From NCBI GenBank assembly GCA_937858165.1, contig CALLZA010000565.1, forward strand, positions 1 through 6,217: 6,217 bases of DNA, in the 5' to 3' direction. Each line of letters starts with the position of its first letter. The first letter of the stretch is position 1. Positions 1-5,296 of the stretch are shown here, in pieces. A program made the translations under genes and the position numbers. The DNA comes from an uncultured Ardenticatenia bacterium (lineage in GTDB: Bacteria > Chloroflexota > Anaerolineae > Promineifilales > Promineifilaceae). The notes below the pieces were generated by a model that was not told where the DNA came from, searched no databases, and was given only the letters and a program-made list of their open reading frames with translations.

Positions 1-96
1 TCTGTGTTCGCGTGCTGCTGTGTCTTTTCGTCGTCGTGTTGTTCGCTTTGTCAGTTCCAGCTGTTGGCTCAGGCTCTCGTGTGTTTTGTTTTTTTG
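1..96. other. Non-genomic base-calling noise beyond the P5 adapter
   Basis: This stretch is almost free of A: the first A is at position 53. It is rich in T, G and C and ends in a T run at 89-95 that abuts the outer end of the P5 adapter. Read on the minus strand it is what follows when a read runs through the insert, then the adapter, then off the end of the molecule: a poly-A stretch followed by low-quality calls. It should not be annotated as biology. Confidence 0.9.
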
Positions 97-166
97 AAGG
101 ATACGGCGACCACCGAGATCTACACTAGATCGCTCGTCGGCAGCGTCAGATGTGTATAAGAGACAG
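97..166 (+). other. Illumina Nextera P5 adapter, i5 index and Tn5 mosaic end
   Basis: Positions 97-125 match the 29-base P5 flow-cell sequence with one mismatch at 99. Positions 126-133 (TAGATCGC) match an i5 index, and I recall this one as N501/S501. Positions 134-166 match the 33-base Nextera read-1 adapter exactly, ending in the 19-bp Tn5 mosaic end AGATGTGTATAAGAGACAG (148-166). Genomic sequence starts at 167. This is untrimmed library sequence that was assembled into the contig. Confidence 0.98.
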
Positions 167-449
167 GGGCCAGGTAGCGGCGGCTGAGCCAGCGGGCCAG
201 GTCGATCTGCCACGGCCACAGCACCGGGTCGGGGTCGATGAGGCCGATGATGGGCTTGGTCTCCTCCACCGGGGCGCTGTCGGCAAAGGCCACGACGATG
301 CCCTGGGCCAGACGGCGGCCGAACTCCACCTCCACCAGGTGACCCACGCGCAACTCCGCGCGCAAGTCGGCCGGGATGTGGTAGTGATAGGCGTCGGCCA
401 GGGCGACCTCGACGTTGACGACGACTTCAGCGAAAGAGCCTGTGTCCAT
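167..449 (-). CDS. priA: Primosomal protein N' (PriA), N-terminal fragment cut by the contig end
   Basis: PriA is the 3'-to-5' helicase that recognises stalled forks and reloads the replisome in the cytoplasm. Only the first 94 residues are genomic; the rest is lost at the library end. The visible part is the N-terminal 3'-DNA-binding domain: a beta-rich start (VNVEVALADAYHYHIPADL, residues 11-29), the hallmark VGHLVEVEFGRR..GIV strand pair (35-52), then the conserved DPDPVLWPWQIDLARWLSRRY segment (72-92, compare the 'SEPVF...WAADYY' segment of E. coli PriA). The helicase and zinc-binding domains are not in the window. The ATG at 449 gives the usual short lead into the first strand. No convincing ribosome-binding site precedes it, so a leaderless message is possible. 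Any protein continuing below 167 reads into adapter (SYTHL...) and is artificial. The gene is divergent from the lipoprotein gene, and a LexA-like palindrome lies 30 bp upstream of its start. Confidence 0.9.
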
Positions 450-456
450 ACTGTGT

Positions 457-462
457 ATTGTA
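457..462 (-). promoter_or_regulatory. Candidate -10 element for priA, giving a near-leaderless transcript
   Basis: Read on the minus strand this is TACAAT, five of six matches to TATAAT. A start about seven bases downstream would fall at or next to the priA ATG (449). That would fit the absence of a Shine-Dalgarno sequence. The -35 position at 16-18 bp spacing is poor and overlaps the palindrome at 479-492. This is inference from sequence only. Confidence 0.3.
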
Positions 463-478
463 TCTCAAAGGTCAAATA

Positions 479-492
479 AGAACATATGTTCT
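479..492. promoter_or_regulatory. Perfect 14-bp palindrome AGAACATATGTTCT, candidate LexA (SOS) box
   Basis: The palindrome is perfect over 7+7 bases and has the form GAAC-N4-GTTC, with ATAT in the middle. That is the LexA operator of Gram-positive bacteria (CGAACATATGTTCG type), also reported, as I recall, for the Chloroflexi member Dehalococcoides. It lies 30 bp upstream of the priA ATG and over the -35 zone of the candidate priA promoter, a suitable place for repression. It is about 60 bp upstream of the candidate promoter for the divergent lipoprotein gene, so control of priA is more likely. No lexA gene is in the window. Confidence 0.55.
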
Positions 493-551
493 AAGTATGG
501 CCGCCCGCCTTGTTCGTATTGAATGGGGATGAGGATCGTTGCCTGACAGTC

Positions 552-580
552 CTGAACGACCCGACCAGACCTGCTATGCT
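552..580 (+). promoter_or_regulatory. Candidate extended -10 promoter for the lipoprotein gene
   Basis: TATGCT at 575-580 is preceded by TGC (572-574), which gives an extended -10 (TGnTATGCT). A weak -35 (CTGAAC, 552-557) sits at the ideal 17-bp spacing. A start near 587 would leave a leader of about 17 nt carrying the ribosome-binding site GAGGAG at 592-597, six bases before the ATG. The remaining bases between 493 and 551 show no further structure that I can support. Confidence 0.4.
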
Positions 581-603
581 AGAGGCGAACTGAGGAGACT
601 ACA

Positions 604-1785
604 ATGACAACCCGCGCTACCGGTCTGCTTCTGTGCTTAGTTACCCTGTCCGCGATTCTGGTCCTCGGCAGTTGCCAGAGCCTGCGCGAACCGCCCCAGG
701 CGACGCCGGCAGCCACACCCACACCGGAACAGGCCACATTACTTTCCCCCCCGGTCGCCACCGTTGAACCAACAACGCCGCTTACCCCTTCGCCGGTCTT
801 GCTGTTTGGGGCCGGGAATGAGGAGAGGATCATTGCCGCCTGGCCGGCCGGCCAGACCAAACAGTTCGTCGCGCCCGGTAGTCCGCTCTACGGCCAGCCC
901 TTCTCGCCCGACGGGCGACACATGATTATCGAAGTCCAGCGAACCAACCGCGAGCCTCGTCAAATCGCCATGCTCAACCTGGCTGACGGCAGTATCGAAC
1001 CACTCCACCTGCTTACCGAGCCGTACACCGTCCATTGGTCGCCCGACGGCCGTTATCTACTCTACGCATACCAGCAAGAAAGCGGCGCTCAACTCGTTCT
1101 CTATGAGTTCGCAACGGGTGACAACACGCCGATCGCCGCGATGTCGATCATCTCTTTCGCCGCCGGCTGGTCGGCCGACGGTGGCCAGATCGCTTTCATG
1201 GCCAATGATGATGGACAATATGATCTCTACGTGATGGACGTGACCACGCAGGCCTTGCGCCGCCTAACAAACAACCTGGCCGTCGAGACCGCCGTTGTCT
1301 GGTCGCTGGTGGATCGTACGCTTCTGGTCGGCACTACCCGCTATGACGAACGCGTCCTGTGGGAGGGATCCCCTTACGGCGTTACCACTCTCTACCTAAT
1401 CGGCAGTGACGGGCAAAGCCAAACGCTCGGTTACTACGACTTAATAACCTCTCCCTCCCTGGCTTGGTCGCCGGACGGCCAACAGATCGCTTTCTCGGAA
1501 AAAGGCGCGCTGTGCATCCTCGACCTGGCAACGCGCCAGACGACCTGCCCGCTAACCGAAACCACACCCTTTGGAGATTACATCGCTGCCTTTGGCGAGC
1601 CACCCGTCTGGTCACCCGATAACCGTTGGCTGGCCTTTCGCGCGGCGGGCCACGATGATGGCTCTAGCTGCGATGGTGTCTATGCGCTCGAGTTGGCGAC
1701 GGGGGCAGTGAGCATCGTTGAGGAAGGCAGTTGCGAGACGGGGCCGCTGTTTTGGGTGGACGACTGGGAAGGCGCGACGCACTAA
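604..1785 (+). CDS. Exported lipoprotein with TolB-like (PD40/WD40-like) beta-propeller repeats
   Basis: The 393-residue protein opens with a lipoprotein signal peptide: a hydrophobic core at residues 7-21 and a lipobox LGSC with the lipidated Cys at 24. A Pro/Thr/Ala-rich spacer follows (about 28-65), the usual tether between membrane and folded domain. The rest is a propeller of PD40-type blades, each marked by a WSPDG-like turn: FSPDGRHMI (100), WSPDGRYLL (145), WSADGGQIAF (189), a degenerate VWSLVDRTLLV (232), WSPDGQQIAF (288) and WSPDNRWLAF (336). This suggests about six blades. Cys 304, 315, 356 and 377 lie near the C-terminus and could form disulfides outside the membrane. The fold resembles the C-terminal domain of TolB, but there is no TolB N-terminal domain and no tol/pal neighbour, so it should not be called tolB. 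The ligand or partner is unknown. GAGGAG six bases upstream supports this ATG. Confidence 0.85.
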   Translation: MTTRATGLLLCLVTLSAILVLGSCQSLREPPQATPAATPTPEQATLLSPPVATVEPTTPLTPSPVLLFGAGNEERIIAAWPAGQTKQFVAPGSPLYGQPFSPDGRHMIIEVQRTNREPRQIAMLNLADGSIEPLHLLTEPYTVHWSPDGRYLLYAYQQESGAQLVLYEFATGDNTPIAAMSIISFAAGWSADGGQIAFMANDDGQYDLYVMDVTTQALRRLTNNLAVETAVVWSLVDRTLLVGTTRYDERVLWEGSPYGVTTLYLIGSDGQSQTLGYYDLITSPSLAWSPDGQQIAFSEKGALCILDLATRQTTCPLTETTPFGDYIAAFGEPPVWSPDNRWLAFRAAGHDDGSSCDGVYALELATGAVSIVEEGSCETGPLFWVDDWEGATH

Positions 1786-1814
1786 AGAAAGTGCGACGCA
1801 CCGGCAATTGCGTC
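1774..1814 (+). repeat. Three copies of a GACGCA motif (two direct, one inverted) before the FAH-family gene
   Basis: GCGACGCAC occurs at 1774-1782 (the last codons of the lipoprotein gene) and again at 1793-1801, exactly 19 bp later. TGCGTC at 1809-1814 is the inverse of GACGCA at 1795-1800 and forms a perfect 6-bp hairpin with an 8-nt loop (1801-1808). The hairpin runs into a TATACT sequence (1815-1820) that could be a -10 element for the next gene, with no convincing -35. It could be an operator, a weak terminator for the lipoprotein gene, or chance. Confidence 0.35.
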
Positions 1815-1848
1815 TATACTTCTATATACACCATTTCGAGGAAAGATC

Positions 1849-2712
1849 GTGAAGCTACTGACCTATTTGCATGATAACACCCCCACTCTCGGCCTCCTTC
1901 GCGGCGAGGAAGTTGTCGCCCTCTCGTCCATTGCCCCTGACCTACTAACCCTCATCGCCGCCGGCCCGGAAGCCCTGGCCCGCGCGCGGGAGTACGCCGC
2001 CACTGCTCCCGCCACCCTGCCCCTAGCCAATGTCCGCCTGCTGGCCCCCATCCCCACCCCGCGGCGCAACGTCATCTGCCTGGGCAAGAACTACGCCGAG
2101 CATGCCCGCGAGTCCTACGAGGCCCGCGGCGAACAGGTGATTACGACTGAATACCCGGTCATCTTCACCAAGGCCACCACCAGCGTCAACGGCCCCTACG
2201 ACGACATCCCGGTGGATGACGCCATCTCGGCCCAGATGGACTATGAGGCCGAGCTGGCCTTCATCATCGGCCGCCCCGCCCGCCGCGTCACCCGCGCCGA
2301 GGCGATGAGCTACGTCTTCGGCTACACCGTCCTCAACGATGTCACCGCCCGCGACCTGCAAACCGCCCACAAGCAGTTCCACGTCGGCAAGAGCCTCGAC
2401 GGCTGTTGCCCCATCGGGCCGTGGATCGTCACCGCCGACGCCATCGCTGACCCCCACGCCCTGCGCATCACCTGCCACGTCAACGGCGAACTGCGCCAGG
2501 ACAGCGCCGGCGAGGTAATGACCTTCGACATTCCAACCATCATCGAGATTCTGTCGCGCACCATGACCCTGCTGCCCGGCGACATCATCGCCACCGGCAC
2601 GCCTAGGGGCGTCGGCTTCGCCCGCAAGCCGCCCGTCTTTCTGCGCCCCGGTGATGTGGTTGAGTGCGCGATTGAGGGCATTGGCGCCATTCGCAATCGG
2701 ATTAGGGGCTAG
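1849..2712 (+). CDS. Fumarylacetoacetate hydrolase (FAH) family protein
   Basis: The 287-residue cytoplasmic enzyme belongs to the FAH superfamily, metal-dependent enzymes that cleave or isomerise beta-keto or acylpyruvate-type acids (FAHD1-like acylpyruvase/oxaloacetate decarboxylase, or HpaG/HpcE-type isomerase). A small N-terminal domain spans residues 1-65 and the catalytic domain starts at PIPTPRRNVICLGKNY (67-82). Predicted catalytic His85 and Glu88 lie in NYAEHARE. Metal ligands are Glu133 and Glu135 (DYEAE) and Asp164 (NDVTARD). Lys181 (GKSLDGCCP) and the ATGTPRGVG loop (248-256) complete the site by analogy with FAHD1. The length is normal and no key residue is missing. The substrate cannot be decided from sequence. 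The start is GTG, supported by GAGGAA at 1838-1843. It lies 63 bp after the lipoprotein gene on the same strand, so co-transcription is possible. The last three codons and the stop (TAG, 2710-2712) lie within a repeat palindrome. Confidence 0.93.
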   Translation: MKLLTYLHDNTPTLGLLRGEEVVALSSIAPDLLTLIAAGPEALARAREYAATAPATLPLANVRLLAPIPTPRRNVICLGKNYAEHARESYEARGEQVITTEYPVIFTKATTSVNGPYDDIPVDDAISAQMDYEAELAFIIGRPARRVTRAEAMSYVFGYTVLNDVTARDLQTAHKQFHVGKSLDGCCPIGPWIVTADAIADPHALRITCHVNGELRQDSAGEVMTFDIPTIIEILSRTMTLLPGDIIATGTPRGVGFARKPPVFLRPGDVVECAIEGIGAIRNRIRG

Positions 2713-2742
2713 GGAAGAGCGCTCTTCCCTAGCCCCTAATCC
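2699..2742. repeat. Perfect 44-bp palindrome (22-bp arms, no loop) over the FAH gene stop codon
   Basis: Every base from 2699 to 2720 pairs with its partner from 2742 down to 2721, centred on GAGCGCTC. The left arm supplies the last codons and the stop of the upstream gene. The right arm runs on into the heptamer array at 2727-2761, so the left arm contains two of those heptamers in inverse orientation (2701-2714). There is no T run after it, so it is not a classical intrinsic terminator, although the transcript would fold into a very stable hairpin that could stall polymerase or protect a 3' end. The next outward pair (2698/2743) mismatches, which sets the limits. Confidence 0.9.
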
Positions 2743-2761
2743 CTAGTCCCTAGCCCCTATT
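2727..2761 (+). repeat. Five tandem CCCTANN heptamers
   Basis: Five contiguous 7-base units read CCCTAGC, CCCTAAT, CCCTAGT, CCCTAGC and CCCTATT. Only the last two bases vary. The first two units form part of the right arm of the palindrome at 2699-2742. The pattern resembles the intergenic heptanucleotide repeats described in filamentous cyanobacteria (STRR type), though a relationship is not implied. The next bases (CGCCCTG) may be a decayed sixth unit. Confidence 0.85.
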
Positions 2762-2778
2762 CGCCCTGTTCCCCGCGG

Positions 2779-2806
2779 TTGACATAGTCTAGCCCCTTGA
2801 TATAAT
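2779..2806 (+). promoter_or_regulatory. Fully consensus sigma-70 promoter for the rpsA leader
   Basis: TTGACA (2779-2784) and TATAAT (2801-2806) both match the housekeeping consensus at all six positions, separated by 16 bp. The predicted start is near 2813. Such a perfect pair in GC-rich DNA is very unlikely to be chance and implies strong transcription, as expected for a ribosomal protein or an abundant RNA. Confidence 0.85.
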
Positions 2807-2812
2807 TGGAGT

Positions 2813-3081
2813 TTGGCTGAGTGGGTTAGGGTTGGACGGCAAGAGAACAAACGAAGAAACCGCAAGATGCGACTCGTGCGTACTTCTGGAGGTTTCCCTT
2901 TGCGCCTCAATTAAGCTTCGTGCCTTTGGCATGGCTCGCCGCCCGGCACTGTCTGTAAGGGATAGCGTCTGTTTAGCTCGGCCACCTGTTGCGACCCGTC
3001 GCCAGGAAGGGCCGAGTTTTTTATTGTCGAATCGGGACCCTGTAACCCGCCGAAACATGAGCCGGTTTTAGGACTTATTCT
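2813..3081 (+). promoter_or_regulatory. Long structured 5' leader of rpsA, or an independent small RNA of about 210 nt
   Basis: From the predicted start to the rpsA ATG there are about 270 nt without a convincing coding region. Visible helices include CGTGCC/GGCATG at 2919-2933 (loop TTT), CCCTT/AAGGG (core of 2895-2900 with 2957-2962), and the terminator at 2977-3022. The very 5' end, GGCTGAG (2815-2821), can pair with CTCGGCC (2977-2983), which is the 5' arm of the terminator, so an antiterminator form is possible. I do not recognise any known riboswitch, T-box, 6S or SRP RNA signature. Two readings fit: an attenuated leader for S1, or a separate terminated small RNA with rpsA expressed by read-through. 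No good second promoter is visible between 3023 and 3081. Confidence 0.5.
2977..3022 (+). terminator. Intrinsic terminator or attenuator inside the rpsA leader
   Basis: The stem is CTCGGCC (2977-2983) with GGCCGAG (3010-3016). It continues inward through CCTG/CAGG (2985-2988 with 3003-3006) and GCGA/TCGC (2991-2994 with 2999-3002), closing on a CCCG loop. Small internal loops (A, TT, AA) separate the helices. Six T residues (3017-3022) follow directly. This is a textbook Rho-independent signal, yet it lies 59 nt before an essential gene on the same strand and downstream of the only strong promoter seen. Confidence 0.8.
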
Positions 3082-4950
3082 ATGTCTGATGAATCGATGA
3101 ATTCACTGGAAGATCTGCTGGACCAGCACAGCTACGACATGCCGCAGGCGGGCGACATCCGCACCGGCGTAGTCGTCGCCATCACCCCGCAGGGCCTCAT
3201 CATCGACCTGGGGCTGAAGCGAGACGGCATTGTGCCGCAATCGGACCTGGCCCAGTTGGAACCTGAGGAACGCGAGGCGCTCAAGGTCAACGATGAGGTG
3301 CCGGTCTACGTCGTGGAGACGGAAGACCCCGAGGCGCTCGTCGTCTCCATTCGCCTGGCGCGGCTGAACCAGGACTGGATCGAGGCCGAGGCGCTGTTGG
3401 CCAGCGGCCAGATCTTCGAGGGCGAAGTCATCGGTTATAACAAAGGCGGCGTCATCGTGCCCTACGGCCGCATCCGCGGCTTCGTGCCCATCTCCCACCT
3501 GAGCGACGTGACCCCCGGCATGGGCGAGCGCCGCCGCCAGCAGCGGCTGGCCCGCCTGCGCGGCGAGCAGATCGGCGTCAAGATCATCGAGGTCGACCGC
3601 CAGCGTCACCGCCTGGTCATGTCGCAGCGCGAAGCGCACAAGGAGTGGGAGGAGAAGAAACGCGGCGAACTGATGGAGACGCTCCAGCCGGGCGACGTTC
3701 GCTCCGGCCGCGTCAGTGGTATGCGCGACTTCGGCGCGTTCGTCGATCTGGGTGGGGCCGACGGCCTCGTCCACATTTCCGAGCTGTCGTGGCACCGCAT
3801 CGACCATCCGCGTGAAGTCGTCAAGCTGGGCGACGAGGTCGAAGTCTACGTGTTGGGTGTTGACCAGGAGTCGGGCCGCATCAGCCTGAGCCGCAAGAAG
3901 CTGCTGCCCAATCCGTGGGACACCGTGGCCTCGCGCTACAACCAGAACCAGCTCATTGAGGGCAAGGTCACGCGCATTCTCGACTACGGCGCGTTCGCCG
4001 AGATCGAGCCGGGCGTCGAGGGCTTGCTCCACGTCTCGCAACTGTCGCGCAACCCGGTCGAAGACCCGCGCGCCGTTGTGCAGGAAGGCGAAGTCCACCT
4101 GCTGCGCATCGTCAGCATCGACCAGAAGCGCCAGCGCATCGGCCTGAGCCTGAAAGCCGTTACGCCGACGGAGCAGATCGAGTGGATGGCCCAGAAGGAA
4201 CTGGCCGAAGCGCTGCGTCGCGAGGAAGAAGAAGCCGCCGCCGCCGCCCGTGGCCCGGCCCATCGCGAGGAATACACCGCGCCCGCCGAAGAAGCGGAGC
4301 CGACCTCGGAGCCCGCGCCCGCCGAAGCGGACGCTCAGGAGTCCGAGCCGCTCGCCATGACCCAAACGGCCGTCCAGGAAGCGATGCCCGACGAGCCGGC
4401 GGCCGAACCGGAAATGACCGACGCGCCCATCGGCGAAGTGGCTGTGACCGAAGCCGCTGACGTGCCTCCGGCCAGAGAGAGCGAACTGCCGTCCAGCGAG
4501 GCCGCTCTGATGGCCGCGGCCCAGGCGGCTGTCGAAGCGCCGGCCGAAGAAGCTCAGTTGCCCACTGTGGCCAAAGAGGCCGAGTTGCCCGCGGTCGAAG
4601 CCGACGTCATGGCTGCGGCCCAGGCAGCCATTGAGGCTCCGGCCGAAGACCTGGCGACGCCCGCCGCGTCTGAACTGGCTCAGGCGGCCGACATGGCCGA
4701 AGCGGCTGTGGCCGAAGCGGCCGGCGAACTGCCCGCCCCGGCCGACTTGGCTGAAGCCGAGATGATGGCCGACGAGGTCGTGGCTGAGGCGACGACGGCC
4801 GCGGATGAAGTGGCCGACGAACTGCCGGCCGGCATCGAGGACATCCCTACGCCGGCCGATGAGGCCATTGCCGAAGGCGAGGCGAATCTCGCCGAACTGG
4901 CTGAAGAGCCGGAGACGCCCGCCGATGACGCCGAAGCGGAGACGGCGTAG
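3082..4950 (+). CDS. rpsA: 30S ribosomal protein S1 with a long acidic Ala/Glu/Pro tail
   Basis: S1 binds mRNA on the small ribosomal subunit and helps bring it to the decoding site. The 622-residue protein has four S1 (OB-fold) domains: about 24-93 ([21 protein letters not shown]), 108-182 ([23 protein letters not shown]), 203-273 ([23 protein letters not shown]) and 290-359 ([23 protein letters not shown]). This four-domain form is usual outside the Proteobacteria, whose S1 has six. A helical stretch at 363-390 leads to a tail (396-622) with about 60 Asp/Glu but only one Lys and one Arg, and no aromatic residue beyond Tyr398. The tail carries a duplicated unit: 468-490 and 501-523 share the core MAAAQAA(V/I)EAPAE. 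The start is supported by AGGA at 3070-3073, eight bases upstream, and by the low-GC opening codons. IF-1 follows 47 bp downstream. Confidence 0.95.
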   Translation: MSDESMNSLEDLLDQHSYDMPQAGDIRTGVVVAITPQGLIIDLGLKRDGIVPQSDLAQLEPEEREALKVNDEVPVYVVETEDPEALVVSIRLARLNQDWIEAEALLASGQIFEGEVIGYNKGGVIVPYGRIRGFVPISHLSDVTPGMGERRRQQRLARLRGEQIGVKIIEVDRQRHRLVMSQREAHKEWEEKKRGELMETLQPGDVRSGRVSGMRDFGAFVDLGGADGLVHISELSWHRIDHPREVVKLGDEVEVYVLGVDQESGRISLSRKKLLPNPWDTVASRYNQNQLIEGKVTRILDYGAFAEIEPGVEGLLHVSQLSRNPVEDPRAVVQEGEVHLLRIVSIDQKRQRIGLSLKAVTPTEQIEWMAQKELAEALRREEEEAAAAARGPAHREEYTAPAEEAEPTSEPAPAEADAQESEPLAMTQTAVQEAMPDEPAAEPEMTDAPIGEVAVTEAADVPPARESELPSSEAALMAAAQAAVEAPAEEAQLPTVAKEAELPAVEADVMAAAQAAIEAPAEDLATPAASELAQAADMAEAAVAEAAGELPAPADLAEAEMMADEVVAEATTAADEVADELPAGIEDIPTPADEAIAEGEANLAELAEEPETPADDAEAETA

Positions 4951-4997
4951 TTTTTGTTCGGATTAGTTTATTGAGTTGCCGCAATTGTAAGGAGTCT

Positions 4998-5243
4998 ATG
5001 GCTAGTAAAGAAGATAAGTTAGAGGTTGAAGGCACGGTCATCGAGCTACTGCCCAACACGCAGTTCATGGTCGAGTTGGACAACGGCCACAAGGTGTTGT
5101 CCTATCTCTCCGGACGGATGCGCAAGCACTACATCCGCATCCTGTTGGGCGACCGCGTGCGCGTGGAGATGACCCCCTACGACCTGGAGCGCGGGCGCAT
5201 CACCTATCGCTACCGTCGCAACGTGCCGACGGCCGAAGTCTAG
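4998..5243 (+). CDS. infA: Translation initiation factor IF-1
   Basis: IF-1 is a single OB-fold protein that occupies the A site of the 30S subunit during initiation. The 81-residue product shows the whole family pattern: [17 protein letters not shown] (7-23), [25 protein letters not shown] (25-49), and [23 protein letters not shown] (51-73). It is about nine residues longer than the common 72-residue form because of a NVPTAEV-type extension after the last strand. I chose the ATG at 4998 because it gives the canonical MASKED start and follows TAAGGAG (4988-4994). An in-frame TTG at 4971 would add nine unsupported residues. The gap between Shine-Dalgarno and ATG is only three bases. The first dozen codons are unusually AT-rich for this genome, which would keep the start open. 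It follows rpsA closely and probably shares its transcript; the more usual home of infA is near secY/map/rpmJ. Confidence 0.95.
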   Translation: MASKEDKLEVEGTVIELLPNTQFMVELDNGHKVLSYLSGRMRKHYIRILLGDRVRVEMTPYDLERGRITYRYRRNVPTAEV

Positions 5244-5272
5244 CGCCTACGTTATCGCGCCTGCGTCTCGCC

Positions 5273-5294
5273 GCCGGCCAACCGCGCGGCCGGT
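5273..5294. terminator. Hairpin between convergent infA and prmA, likely bidirectional terminator
   Basis: GCCGGCC (5273-5279) pairs with GGCCGGT (5288-5294), six Watson-Crick pairs plus one wobble, around an 8-nt loop (5280-5287). It fills most of the 53-bp gap between two converging genes and ends just before the prmA stop (5297-5299). No T run follows on either strand, so the case rests on position and stem strength. GGCCGGCC at 5309-5316 in the prmA end could form a competing pairing. Confidence 0.45.
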
Positions 5295-5296
5295 CA

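Noticed and set aside
150..479. Plus-strand ORF of 109 codons starting MCIRDR
   Set aside because: Its start lies in the Tn5 mosaic end and the rest is antisense to priA.
2727..2761. CCCTA-type repeats as a telomere or CRISPR array
   Set aside because: The units are only 7 bases with no spacers, and the array is internal to a contig between ordinary genes; CRISPR repeats are longer and regularly spaced.
2867..2914. Possible 15-residue leader peptide (MRLVRTSGGFPLRLN)
   Set aside because: There is no clear Shine-Dalgarno sequence, no run of a single regulatory amino acid, and no logic tying it to S1; it could easily be chance.
2832..3071. 79-codon ORF from a TTG in the rpsA leader, with an inner 46-codon version from the ATG at 2931
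   Set aside because: There is no ribosome-binding site and no recognisable domain, and it runs across the intrinsic terminator hairpin. Its stop just before rpsA is suggestive of a translated leader, but conservation would be needed before calling it.
3103..4365. 420-codon minus-strand ORF opposite rpsA
   Set aside because: It is a shadow ORF produced by GC-rich codon bias; the plus strand encodes unmistakable S1 domains over the same interval.
4971..4997. TTG start adding nine residues to IF-1
   Set aside because: The ATG at 4998 gives the conserved family N-terminus and has TAAGGAG directly upstream; the extra residues overlap that Shine-Dalgarno sequence.
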